Assembly: GCA_003117195.1 (NCBI GenBank)
Contig: BDSI01000100.1
Location: 248,001-312,000 of the forward strand
From: Eudorina sp. 2006-703-Eu-15
Taxonomy: Eukaryota; Chlorophyta; Chlorophyceae; Chlamydomonadales; Volvocaceae
Length of the DNA stretch: 64,000 nt
Reading direction: 5' to 3'
Part shown: piece by piece, positions 47,001 to 57,342 of the stretch
Layout: every line of letters begins with the position of its first letter
How positions within the stretch are numbered: position 1 is the stretch's first letter
Notes under the pieces: generated by a model
Databases searched by the model: none
Seen by the model: the letters and a program-made list of their open reading frames with translations, nothing else
Told to the model about the DNA's origin: nothing
Program-made: the position numbers and the translations under genes

Positions 47001-48947
47001 GGCGCCCTTGACGGTTGTGGGCTTCCGAGTGGCTCAGCCGCTGGGTGGGTGAATGAAGAGGGAAGAGGGAGAGGGAGAGGGAGAGGGAGAGGAGAGGGAG
47101 AGGAGAGGGAGAGGGAGAGGGAGAGGGAGAGGAGAGGGAGAGGGAGAGGGGAGAGGAGAGGGAGAGGGAGAGGGAGAGGGAGAGGGAGAGGGAGAGGGAG
47201 AGGGAGAGGAGAGGGAGAGGAGAGGGAGAGGGAGAGGGAGAGGGAGAGGGAGAGGGAGAGGGAGAGGAGAGGGAGAGGGAGAGGAGAGGGAGAGGAGAGG
47301 GAGAGGGAGAGGGAGAGGGAGAGGGAGAGGAGAGGGAGAGGAGAGGGAGAGGGAGAGGGAGAGGGAGAGGGAGAGGAGAGGGAGAGGAGAGGGAGAGGGA
47401 GAGGGAGAGGGAGAGGGAGAGGAGAGGAGAGGGAGAGGAGAGAGGGAGAGGGAGAGGGAGAGGGAGAGGGAGAGGGAGAGGGAGAGGGACGCATGTGCTC
47501 AGGCGAACGCTGGATGTCCCCTGACCTGACCTGACCCCACCTGCGCTGCATGACCTGCTCGGTCCGTGGTGTTGGGAACTCGCAGGTACGATTGCTTACA
47601 TGGCCCCGAGTCGTTTGTCCGGGGACACACGCTGGGAGCCGGCATCGACATTTACGGTGGGTTGGGTGGGTGGGGTTGGGTGGGTGGGTGGGTGGGGTGG
47701 GTGGGTGGGGTGGGGTTGGGGGGTTGTTGTTGGGGGGGTGGGGTTTGGGGGGGTTGGGGGTTCGGGGTGGGGTTGGGGGTGTGTGTGGGGGGGGGGTGGC
47801 GGGTGGCTACGGTCCAAGGCACGTGGGCTGCCTTGGCTGGAGGGCCTGGGCCTGGGGCCTGGGGCCTCCTGCTTTGGGCTGTGTGTGCCTCACGACGGAG
47901 GGTTTCCGGAGGGAAGGGGTGTGCGGCTCTACCGGAGGGCGGGGCGGTACAGGGCGAGGGTGGGGGGCTTTGCTTGCCAGTACACTGCCGGATCCAGGGA
48001 CAACAGAGGCGCCGTAACGGGGCACGTGCCCGGGGACTCCAGGGGGGCCCCCTGGAGTCCGCCATGGAAGGACGTCAACACGTGGTGGGGTGGCGCCAAC
48101 ACGTGGGTGGGCACCTAGGGGCCGTGCTGATCAGCCCTGGCGTGACGGGCGAATGCAGTATGTGATGGTGGGCGGGGGCCGTGCTGTGGCTGAGGAGCTG
48201 GGGCCCCGGGCGGCGGGCGGGCCTTATCGCTGGTGGGCTGCTGCGCGGGAGGCTGAGCGGTTCGGCAAGCCCAGATCCCGCCCGTGGTGTCTTCAGCTCA
48301 GGCTGTGTGCATCCCAGGCCCGATGCGGGCTGCGGGGATTGGGGGTGAAGAGGTAGGAAGGGCTCTGCGCGACGTGCGACGAATCATGTGTGACCATTTC
48401 AAAGAACTGCGTGGCTTCGTTCCGTGCTTCCGACGGTGCTGAAGAAGGAAGAAACCTAGAGAAATCCCCAGTCGGGGCGGCGGCCGAGTTTTGCGCTCTT
48501 TGACCAGGGCCTCAGCCGGTTCACCCCCACCCGCCATGATTTTTCTTTTCTTCTTAACCCCCAACTTACTTGGCTTGGTTTGGCTTTTCTTTTTTCGCCC
48601 CCAAACCCCCAACCCCGCCCGCCCTCTTGGGTTGTGTTTGCCCTCTGTGATGGCCCGCAGCCTTCGGCATTTTGATGTTCGAGCTGTTGATGTGCGGCGC
48701 CGTACAGCGGCGTCGACGCGCAGTCGGTGTGTGTGTATGTGTGTGTGGGGGCTGGGGGGTGATCAGACCTCACCCGGGCATCCCCATGGAACGAGGTGTT
48801 GGTGCGTGTGTGTAATGAAAACTGTGTGTGTGTGTCTAATGGTGTGGGTCTGGGCTGTTCGTTTATTTGCCGTGCCCGGATGCTTTCACGCCGCGCGGGC
48901 CTGCTTTCTTCCAGGCGAGCACCTACTCGCTTTTATCAGTCCGTCCT

Positions 48948-48986
<39 letters not shown>

Positions 48987-50474
48987 GCTCCATGGGGCAA
49001 GACTTCGACTCCCGATCCGGCCTGGTGGGTCTTTTTCTCGTCCCCTTCTTATTATTAAGGATGTTACATTGGACCCCGTGGGCCCCCTTGCTGCTCACCC
49101 TGCCCTGCCTCCCCTCCCCTCCCCTCCGCACCCCACTGCCCCGCTCCTGGCCCCGCAGACGCTGCCAAGGCTGGTGCTCCGGCAGCACCTGCGACCCGAG
49201 TTCCATCCGCTGGCGCCCCCCGAGTACTGGTGAGGGAGGGGTGGGTGGGTGGGTGCGGGAGTGGGTGGGTGCGGGAGTGGGTTGAGCAGAGCAGTGCAGA
49301 GCAGTGCGTGGGGGGCGGGGGGAGGGTACTGGGGCGGATGGGGAGACTCCAGAGGTGGGGTAGTGTGTCGAGGTCGGGAGAGGAGAGCATGGAGGTGTCA
49401 ACAGAGGGGGCTGGCCGGGTGACAAGGGGCTCGCGTCCGGAGCTTCGGCTCGGTGTGCTCCCGCCGGGGCCGGGGACATCCTCGGACTGCTGTTTGCCCA
49501 GGGTCCGGTGAGATTGCTTTTCTGTGACACGTAGGAGGCCAGATCGCATCGCATCGCCTGAGCACGACCCCCCTCCCCCTCACCCCTTTCCTGCCATTAC
49601 CTTCTGACGCACCCGCCCCGGACCCTCGACCCTCGTGATCTCGTGAACGCCCGCTTGTTCCCCCGCCCGCCATCTCCCCCGCCCGCAATCCCCCACGATG
49701 CCGTACAGCCACCTGGCGGGGCGATGCTGGTCCAGCCACGTGTCGCGTCGTCCCACTGCCGTACAGCTCGTGGCGGAGTTGGAAGCGCTGCTGGCGGACG
49801 CGCAGCTGAAGGACAAGAGCCGGCCGCCGCCGCGGGCCGCGTCCGCTACCACTACCACCACCACCACCGGCGCTGGCGGGGTGCGGGCGACCGGGGCGGG
49901 CGGCGGCAGCGGCGGCGGCGGCGGCGGCGCGGGGCCTGGCGGCGGCGGGGGCGCGGGGCCTGGCAGCGTCGCCGCGGTGCGGCCCATCTCAAGACCGCCA
50001 GGGCAGCTACAGCCTGGTCCCGAGCAGCCGCTACAGCCATCCCGTCTGGCGCCGTCGCCGCAACAGCCGTGGCTGAACGTGCAGCAGGTTCGATCGGCGG
50101 CGCTGGCGGCGCCGCAGCCGGCGGTGCAGCGGCAGGGCTCCCGACTGAGGAGCGAGGGACAGCTGTCACCGACGGTCGCGGCGGCGGCGGTGGCGGCTGC
50201 GGCGGAGGCGGAGCTGCCGCCGCCTCCGCCACCGGTCGGGGAGAATTTGGCGGCGGCACCGCCGCCGCCAGCGCGGCTGCCGCCACGACAGCTGCCGTAC
50301 CAGGAGCCAAATCAAGATCTGGCCTCGGCGGCGATGCTGGTGGTCGCGGAGCCGGAGGGCGGCGACCGGCGGGCGGCGGCGGCGGGGGCGGCGGCGGCGG
50401 TCGCGGCGGGTCTCGACGCCACCGTGGAGGTGCTCAAGGTGCAGCTGCCCCAGCAGCACCAGCAGCAGCAGTGA
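33566..50474 (+). CDS. Large protein kinase (TKL/Raf-like), about 21 exons; frameshifts in the kinase core
   Basis: Exons read: 33566-34183, 34950-35654, 36070-36164, 37252-37632, 38187-38313, 38713-39273, 40096-40390, 40908-41117, 41589-41686, 42693-42772, 43129-43195, 43885-44109, 44346-44408, 45059-45175, 45550-45700, 46276-46388, 46841-47044, 47586-47656, 48661-48726, 49159-49229 and 49709-50474. Exons 1-13 and 20-21 join in phase. Residues 1-1060 are a poorly conserved, Ala/Gln/Gly-rich region of unknown role. The kinase domain shows LFDVIGRG and GVVFYG (glycine loop), AVKVI (lysine), LELVVTGALSHPNIV (helix C), HCDLKPANVLL (catalytic loop), SDFG, APE (broken), DIY-AFG and RRPTAVQLVAEL. 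With all catalytic residues encoded it would phosphorylate Ser/Thr or Tyr. Exons 14-18 each lack one base, and exon 19 is out by one extra or two missing, so the written sequence cannot encode an intact kinase. The cause may be pseudogenisation or assembly error. The exon 11 donor (43191 or 43195) is uncertain. The C-terminus is Ala/Gln-rich. Confidence 0.75.
40786..40868 (+). repeat. (GACCCT)n intronic repeat
   Basis: About 14 CCTGAC hexamers with one or two C/A changes lie just before the acceptor at 40906-40907 of the kinase gene. They resemble telomere-like hexamers but are not the TTTTAGGG repeat expected for these algae. Confidence 0.85.
41697..41994 (+). repeat. GGGA microsatellite, about 300 bp
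   Basis: Almost uninterrupted GGGA units, with occasional GGA interruptions, follow the donor of kinase exon 9. This is purine-only DNA on the sense strand and could form triplex or quadruplex structures. Confidence 0.95.
42197..42591 (+). mobile_element. 5'-truncated CA-tailed retroposon copy (+ strand)
   Basis: About 295 bp from 42197 match, in reverse complement and nearly base for base, the 3' part of the element at 52040-52747. The match ends at GTAACGATTCACACATACAC and continues as a (CACACATA)n tail to about 42591. CACATACACACACAT precedes the copy. It lies in intron 9 of the kinase gene, in the same direction as transcription. Confidence 0.85.
44400..44483 (+). repeat. GGGGGT-rich intronic tract
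   Basis: Runs of three to ten G separated by single T start inside the donor of kinase exon 13. A second tract of GGTGTG units lies at 44636-44765. Confidence 0.8.
46388..46660 (+). repeat. GGCGGGCCGGTGGGTC-type minisatellite
   Basis: Variants of GGGCCGGCGGGTCGGC and GGGCCGGTGGGTCGGC repeat through most of the intron after kinase exon 16, starting almost at the splice donor. Confidence 0.85.
47053..47489 (+). repeat. (GAGAGG)n microsatellite, about 437 bp
   Basis: Almost pure GAGAGG and GAGAGGA units begin immediately after the donor of kinase exon 17 and occupy most of that intron. Confidence 0.95.
47657..47806 (+). repeat. GGGT/GGGTT tract after kinase exon 18
   Basis: Repeated GGGTGGG, GGGTTGGG and GGGGGG runs begin at the splice donor. 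The tract has strong quadruplex potential on the RNA-sense strand. Confidence 0.8.
48949..48988 (+). repeat. (CTGT)n microsatellite
   Basis: Ten CTGT units lie in the intron between kinase exons 19 and 20. Confidence 0.9.
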
Positions 50475-50688
50475 CGCATCATCGCGGGGCGCTATTATCA
50501 GCTGTCGGCACACAGACACAGAAGACACAGAAGACACAGACTGGGGATCAGCGCGCGGCCCAGTGGTCGACAAACAACAAGGGGACGACGGAGGCTCCTC
50601 GCTCACGTCCCCTCGCCCCGCCCGGGACCGCTGGGTTAACAGACCTTGGCCAGCGTCAGGCCCGGTCAGGCATGTAACGATACACCCG

Positions 50689-50729
<41 letters not shown>

Positions 50730-52038
50730 GCACTTCAATCGGGTTGTCGGTAATTTGGGTTCGGGGTTCCGGGTGTCATCTACTTCCGGCGCCTGTGTCG
50801 CCTATTCCGCTGGACTTCGCTTCACGCGGCTCATTTCTTTGACACACACGTGCGCACGGGCGGGTTTCTCTCGAAACACACACGCACACACACTGGCACA
50901 CACACACATACTGGCACACACACACACGCGCTGTTGGCGCATACGCCCTTGCTTTTGCTGCACCTTAGGATCAGTAGGTCATTTAGTAGAGTTTCGTCTG
51001 CATTAGCCTACGACGTCATAGCCGATACTTCTGCTGGCGTCACGGCGCCCACCGGCGCTCGACAACGATACGGGGCGCTACAGCATCACGGACTACACCA
51101 CCTTGGGACTACTTATGGTCGACATACGTCGCCCTGGCATATTGGTAACTCTGGTCTCGGTCTCAGTCGTCGGTTGCATTGCTGGACACGGTTCTGCTTA
51201 TTCGCGGCTCAGCTTTTCTCCTTGCTAACACACGCACATGGAGCAGGCGCTTTCCTCGCGGCACCCACACACACGCGCGCACATACTTTGTCTGACCCAG
51301 GTTGGTGGACGGACTTGGCGTTCTGGTGCCCGCCGGGTTCGGATGCAGCGCGGCGGTGCCATGGCCCCGCGGCCACACGGCATCTCGAGGACAAACCGAA
51401 GGGCATTGGACCCACCATTGGTGGTGGGTCCGAGGCCACGGTCACGGTCGTTGGCATCTTATGGATGCGTGGTTGGTTTCATCATAAGGCTGCAAGGTCT
51501 GTCGCACTAGGGGCGCTGCTTGTGCTTATTCGAGACAAACTTCCCCAGCAACGCACGTCGCCACCGGCTTCCTGCCTCGTTCGAGGTAGATTTGTTTTTT
51601 TGTCGAACGCGCAACGCTGATGTCACCGGCGTAGTGTGACCATAGCCGTTGGTGTGGCAGACGCGGGCAGACGCGGGCAGTCGCGGCAGGCGCCGCGCTC
51701 GGCGCTGTGGCTGTGGCTGTGGCTGTGGCCGGGCCGTCCGCCAGGACTGATTGGGGTGTACTGCAATATAGTACAGGACAGTACAGTACGGTACAGTGCG
51801 GTGCATATTTTAAGGAAGGGACCCTGGGACGGCCCCCCCTCCGCCCCTCAGCACCGACCGCTGCGCCGCACGGCACGCAGGCGCTTGCCGGCTCCCGGTC
51901 TGCGGGGGACGGGGGCGCGGCGGTGTCTTCGGATGAGGGCCCTTTCAGAGCGCTTGCCACCGCTGGCAGCAGCTGCTGCTGCTGCTGCTGCTGCAAACCG
52001 GACGCGTCCCCTGTCGCTCGATGGGGGTGAATCGAAGA

Positions 52039-52039
<1 letters not shown>
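50475..52039. other. 3' flank of the kinase gene with fragments of CA-tailed repeats
   Basis: No gene is supported. The stretch holds a short copy of the tRNA-headed retroposon (50633-50726), two copies of a second CA-tailed family (about 50823-50850 and 51201-51236) and CTG/TGGCTG runs at about 51705-51730. A CTG run lies at 51969-51990. Confidence 0.5.
50633..50726 (+). mobile_element. Divergent short copy of the CA-tailed retroposon
   Basis: GGCCAGCGTCAGGCCCGG, ATGTAACGATACAC and a (CA)n tail match the last ~60 bp of the copies at 42.2 and 52.1 kb, with several substitutions and small insertions. Only the 3' end is present. Confidence 0.6.
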
Positions 52040-52112
<73 letters not shown>

Positions 52113-52747
52113 CGTTACATATCTGCCGGGCCGACGCTGGCCGGGGGCGCTAACCCGCCCCATACGGGAGACCGCCGAAGCACTCCTCTGATGAGGAGGG
52201 GCGTAGTCCACTTAGTCCACACTGTACCGCCCATCGAGGGGGTACTCACCGCCTACCGTAATCGTCGCAGGACTGCGTCCACCTGATAGTCCATTAGCCA
52301 GCTCAACTAGCCCAGGTGCCTACAGCCCCCTTGCCACCAGACGCATGCTCTACAGCCGCGTTATTTGACTACCACCAGGCACGCACACCAGCGCCTGTAC
52401 ACCCTTATCATCGCAGGAGCGCTGCGGTCCTGTAGTCCTTCAACCATCTGACTATTCAGAGGCCCAGGGGCCAGCCACTCCTCATTCCACTGTACACACG
52501 CTGTCAGTAGCGCTGTATATGTCCGCCGAGGCATAGTCGCCTCCTTGAAGCCAAGTCTTGGCTCCAGCAGCTCCTCCAAGGCCGCCGCTTGTCCAGGGAT
52601 CCATCCCTCTACACCCCGACCTATTTCATCCGGGGGACCGACGATGGGATTCGAACCCATATCTACCGCTAGAACGTTGCCGCCCGGAGTCGAACCTAGG
52701 ACCTTGCAACCTCTACGCCGGTGCTCTACCAATTGAGCTACGCCGGT
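52040..52747 (-). mobile_element. CA-tailed retroposon (SINE-like) with a compound tRNA-like head
   Basis: Read on the minus strand, the element starts at 52747 with ACCGGCG and an A-box-like TAGCTCAATTGGTAGAGC. It has a B-box-like GGTTCGACTCC (52687-52697) and a second one in TGGGTTCGAATCCCA (52645-52659). A body of about 520 bp follows, ending GTAACGATTC and a (AC)n tail of about 70 bp (52040-52109). Its 5' end also abuts a (GT/CA)n run at 52745-52768. The element thus sits between CA repeats, as expected if CA microsatellites are the insertion target. The tRNA promoter, body and simple-repeat tail are the usual SINE layout; the length is large for a SINE. The truncated relative at 42.2 kb shows that it has moved. 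Confidence 0.8.
52637..52747 (-). ncRNA. tRNA-like head of the retroposon (111 nt)
   Basis: The ends can pair as a 7-bp acceptor stem (ACCGGCG with CGTCGGT, one G-U). GCTC/GAGC with loop AATTGGTA forms a D arm, and ATGGG/CCCAT with loop TTCGAAT forms a perfect T arm. Between them is an oversized central part of about 55 nt, bounded by ACCG/CGGT, with its own B-box-like sequence. This is too long for an ordinary tRNA. It could be a tRNA with an insert, or two fused tRNA halves. I see no usable anticodon, so it is probably only a Pol III promoter. Confidence 0.6.
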
Positions 52748-52769
52748 GTGTGTGTGTGTGTGTGTGTGT

Positions 52770-55700
52770 TGGGGCCCGGGCGCGGGGCGGGGGCGAGGCA
52801 GGGGCGGGTGAGGGAACGATTTGGCACAAGGGGGGGCATGTGGGGTTTCGGTGCCCCGCTGCAGAGGCACGGAGCGGCCTGAGGTGCTCGGGGGTTGATG
52901 TTCGGGCACAAATGAGATTCGGGCTCGGGGTTCGAGCTGACGGGCGCGAGGGTTCAACGGTCAACGGTCAACGGCGAGCTGTTCGGATCATGGCATTCAA
53001 GACGTACACGCACACACCAAGCATACGATGTCCGCCGCCGTAGGCGTGGGGTCTCATGAAGCAAGGCAATGGTATTAAATGGGACAACAAACTTGGGGCG
53101 GGGAAATAACCTGGCGGATGCCATCGAGGGCCAGGGGATGTGCGGTTGGTGGTTGGGGGAATGCACAGCACAGGATGGGGACCCCAGGCGGGCCCTAGGC
53201 GGGCTGCACACATGTGCATCAGCATCCCGCTGTTTGTGTTTCAAGGGCAGGGGCTGTGGCTGGGGCAGGGGCCGTTGTGTGGCGGACGGCCATTCCCGGG
53301 CGTACGGTATAGGACGGTATCCACCGCCCTTCGCACCCCTGTATGCCCAGCCTACCGCAGTGCCCGCACACAGACGGCACACCAGCGTGGCAACGCCGGG
53401 GGGCGGGAAGCTCCCGTGCGGTGCGGGGGAAGGAGAGGGACGGGAGGCGCCGCAGGGCCCTCTGGCCCAGGTCCCCCCTGGAGAGACACGCGAGCTGACG
53501 GACGAGCACGGCGGCGGCGGCGGCTCTACAGGGTAGCGGCAAAGGAGGCCTCCTTGGCCATGCCCCCGCCTCTGCGGCTGGGCCCCCGTGCAGGGCCCCC
53601 GGTGCTTCGTTCGTGGGCCCCGCCCGGTGGGCTGCCCCTCCCCTTGGTTCCTTGCAGCCCGCACCTGGGGTGTCCCATATGGGGACCCCACCGCCAGAGG
53701 GCTGTATTTCTTTTTAACCCGCGCCAGGCATAAATCTCTGTTTATATCCATGCGCGAGGGGTCGGGGAAGTTTGGGTACAGTACGTAAACAAGACGGTTG
53801 GGCGGCGGGTGGTGGTTCTATCACTTGGTGGTGGTGCGGCCGAATGGGGGCGGCCGCGCGCTCTCCCGTTCCTCCGCATGGGGAGCGGCTGCACGCCAGG
53901 CGTCTTGCAAACCACACCGGTCTCAAGAAGGCGCTGTACGGCAGGGGCCAGGTGAGGGGCGGCAGCCCAGGATGGACGTGTCCGTGTGTGTATTTGCCGT
54001 ACGTACATCCCGTGGTGGGTCGCCGGGTCTTTGAGGGCCCACCTGGCGAGGACCGACGACGGCGCGGTCCTGGCGTCGCGTTAAACAGGGCAGTAGTGCG
54101 AGCAGCCGTGCGTACGAGTATGTATGTGTGTACGAGTGTGCATGCTGCGAAGGTGGGCCATTGCTAGGGGACATGGCAAGCACAGCCGCCTGACGGCCGG
54201 AGGTCCCCCGGCCTCTGTATAATCACACGCCCCAGTGTGCTGCAAGGGGCCGGCCCGCCAGCACACGAACTCGCGGGCGAGTTCCCATGTGGTGCCCGTC
54301 ATTGGAGGCATCTCGGCGGGCGGTGCGTTGCGTTGCGGCGCCAGCACACACATGCATACGGCGCCTTCCTTTGTTTACGATTTATCCGGAGGCTCCCTCG
54401 AGGGGGTGTCGCCGTACGTGTTGTTTCGACCGCGCCGCGCCGAGCCGCGCCGAGCCGCGTTCTGGGGTCGTCCTTCGACGCCGCGCGGATACAGCTGGCG
54501 CCAGTCGATGTCGACGTTTGGCGCCTAGCCGGGCTGTGGCCCGGCGCCTCGCGGCCGGGCCCGGCGCGGGGCGGCATTCACCAGCCACAACGGGCGCTGT
54601 GGGAAGCGCCGAGGCAAGGACAGGCAGGGCTGAAGCAAAGCACCTCCGGGCGCCCTTCCCCCACAGCTGCTGCCATTCGACTGCGGCCACCCTGGACCCC
54701 GTCCCGTCCCACGAACGGACGCACCCGTGGAGCGGGCAGACCGGTAGGCAGGCAGGCAGGTAGACTGGTAGGCAGGCAGGCAGGCAGGCGCTGAAAGGCA
54801 TGGTCGCGCGCAACGTGGCAGGCGGCGGCGGGTCGGGATGGCGCAGGCTAGGTCCCCGTTAAGGGAAGAGCTGCGGGCGGCCTGGCAATCTGCGGGAGGT
54901 GCGGTCCAATCCGGGGAAGAGGGCTGTGTGGAAGCTGGAAAGGGGGCCCGCTCAGAGATAATGGCACGAGCAGCGGCAGCAGCAGCTGCAGCAGCTGCTG
55001 CGCCAGACCATGGAGCGCGACGCGCGGGTCCGCAGCGAAATTGGGATTTGGAAACAGTCGGCTTGGACCTCACGTTCGGTGGTGGTTTGAGAGCAAGGGC
55101 GGGGTGGGGGAGGTGGGCAGGGGCGGGCGGCGGTGGACTTTTCTGATGCGGCAGCTGGCTGCGAGGGTAGTTGCGTCTGAGCAGAAAGCTGCTGCTGGGT
55201 TGGATTGAGATCGGGTTGGTGGCACTGAAGATGGCGACGGCGGTGTGGTCGGATGGCGCAGAAGCGTGTGAGGGGGTGAGGCAGCTGCCGACCCTGTGCG
55301 TCAAGCCAGGGAGGGGATGCCTGACAGCACGGCGAGGCGCGCCGGATGAGAGGACGCTGGCGGGGTGACTGATACCTTGGGGCGGTCGCCTGCGGGGCCC
55401 CGCTAATGAAGTTTTTTTGTCGGGTGTTGAACCCCGCGCGCGCGCGAGCTGAGCTGCGCTGCGCAGGTGTTTTCCGCATCCTGGTCCCTGAAGTATTTCC
55501 TCCTGGGAGAACCTGACCCTGGAGCATTGTTGTGATGTAGGCTGCTGTGTGTGCGCAGCGGCCTGCCTGGGACACGGCTCGTCCAGCCGGCGCCTGGACT
55601 CGAAAGAAATAAGCACAGGAGCACTAGGAAACACCCGCGATTGTCTGCCGTTGCTGTTGCATCCTATTGGCGCTGCTGCCTGCGGGGGCGGTGGCGGCCT

Positions 55701-57342
55701 CCGTGGGGATGCGGTTGCTGTAACCCGTGTCAGATGCGAGGTCATCAGTAAATGTGGAAGGTGTGCCCCGATCTGGATGTGGATCTCGGTCAGGCCGCCA
55801 CGGACCGCCAAACGCGGTCGCACGTGTGCGACACACGCCGCACACATGTCCGATACGGCCTAACGTGTCCACCGACTACCGTAGAGCTTGAGAGTTGGAT
55901 CCGCAAGGTATGGTAGGCTATTGGTGAGGCGCGTGAGACGGCGGAGAAATAACAGGAGGCGAGTGCATTAGGTCAATTAGGGCCAAAAATTGCCAAAAAT
56001 ATCTTAAGCGTGGGAAGCTGGGAACAGGCCTGAACGGCGGGCAGATGGCTCTAGAAAATAATTATTTTTGGCACGTGTAAGTGTAAGAAGACCCATGAGC
56101 TATGCGATGCGAAGAATTACTAGCGCGCGCGTGGAGTAGTACTCGCCTTTGTAGGGCCCCGCGTTGGCGCTGCTGCCCGGTCTAGTAGGGGTTCAGCGCC
56201 GCCTGGCCGGGTCTGACCTCATCCTTGTGTGCTCCGAATGTGGTGATAGATGCGCTCATCACCGTACATACCAGGGTCCGGCTTTCCGGACGACTGCGGC
56301 GGTCGATGGTACTGTACGAACGGAGGCGAGCGCCAACGAAGCGAATTTGGGCTGCACTGCTTTCCCCATGTCGTGCCGGACGACGGAGAGTGCCGGCGGT
56401 CTTGCTCGGTCGTTTGGAGTGATCGGCTGAGAGACTGCGGTGGCTGGCTGGAAGAAAGTGATGGCGCGCTGACCGACTAGCATTCTGTGATCTTTTGCTT
56501 CATGTTCCCACGACATTGCAACGGAAAGGATTACGCATGTTCAGGAGGGTGGTCGGTGACAGGCGGTGATCGAGTGAGCGACCGCAGTAACGGTGGTGTC
56601 TGCGTGCAATGTGCGTGGCGTGCGCATGCGTGGATTTCTTGTGTCATGATTGTGAGGCTTGACAGGTTGAGGCATTCTCGTGATGGGTGCTGCCGTCGTC
56701 GTCTTGGTCGTTCGAGGTCGCTCAGGGATTTGCCCGCCCAGGTATACCGGAGACCAGGCGTAAAAGTCCATTAAGATGCACGACTTATAGCTGGGTTTGC
56801 AGTATGACGACACATTGGCTTCTTGTATGGGCTTGCGGTTGTCCTAGGCCCCGTGGCTCTGTCGCTTTCACCCGCAAGCATACCAGATTTGTACGCTGCA
56901 ACTTGCAAATTATGAAACACCCACGGATGCGGTGGAGATCCTCGTGCAGATTCCTGCGACATGATGCAACAGTCTTCTGAGTGCGTTACAAGACGAGAAA
57001 CCGATATGCCAATTGCTCGACCCCGGTTGGTCGACACGTCCTTGTAACAGGATCCCAAGTATTTTTATTACTCGTCATTGTCATGTATTACAGTTTAATT
57101 TAGCACGAGGGGCATCTAGTCTCCAACTCAGCACGACCAGTTGCCTCAAAACTCTACTACACAATCACAATTGCAGCGCGATTAGAATACTTCAAAGAGT
57201 ATCTCAATTGCCCATGCCAGCTTGGATAAATTAACAGTGATAATTCTGAGATTCTGCTGCGTTGATTTTATCCATTCGCTTGCAAGCGCTGTGCGGGGCA
57301 TTGACCGCAATCTGGCACAGAGATCGGCCTGTTAAACTTAAA
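52770..57342. other. Intergenic region, no gene supported
   Basis: Open frames in 53-55.8 kb are mostly GC-driven shadows. A (GGCA)n run lies at 54745-54790. Around 54962-55055 one frame reads HEQRQQQLQQLLRQTMERDA, which resembles a coiled coil, but an in-frame TAA lies just before it and no donor follows. From about 55,860 the DNA becomes AT-richer and probably holds the promoter region of the next gene. Confidence 0.4.

Noticed and set aside
52676..52747. A functional nuclear tRNA gene
   Set aside because: The D arm and B box are good, but the anticodon arm cannot be formed normally, and the unit continues into a repeated body with a CA tail, so it is treated as a retroposon head.
54525..55847. 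440-residue minus-strand open frame
   Set aside because: No domain, signal or splice pattern is visible, and its composition follows local GC content. It cannot be excluded, but it is not supportable.
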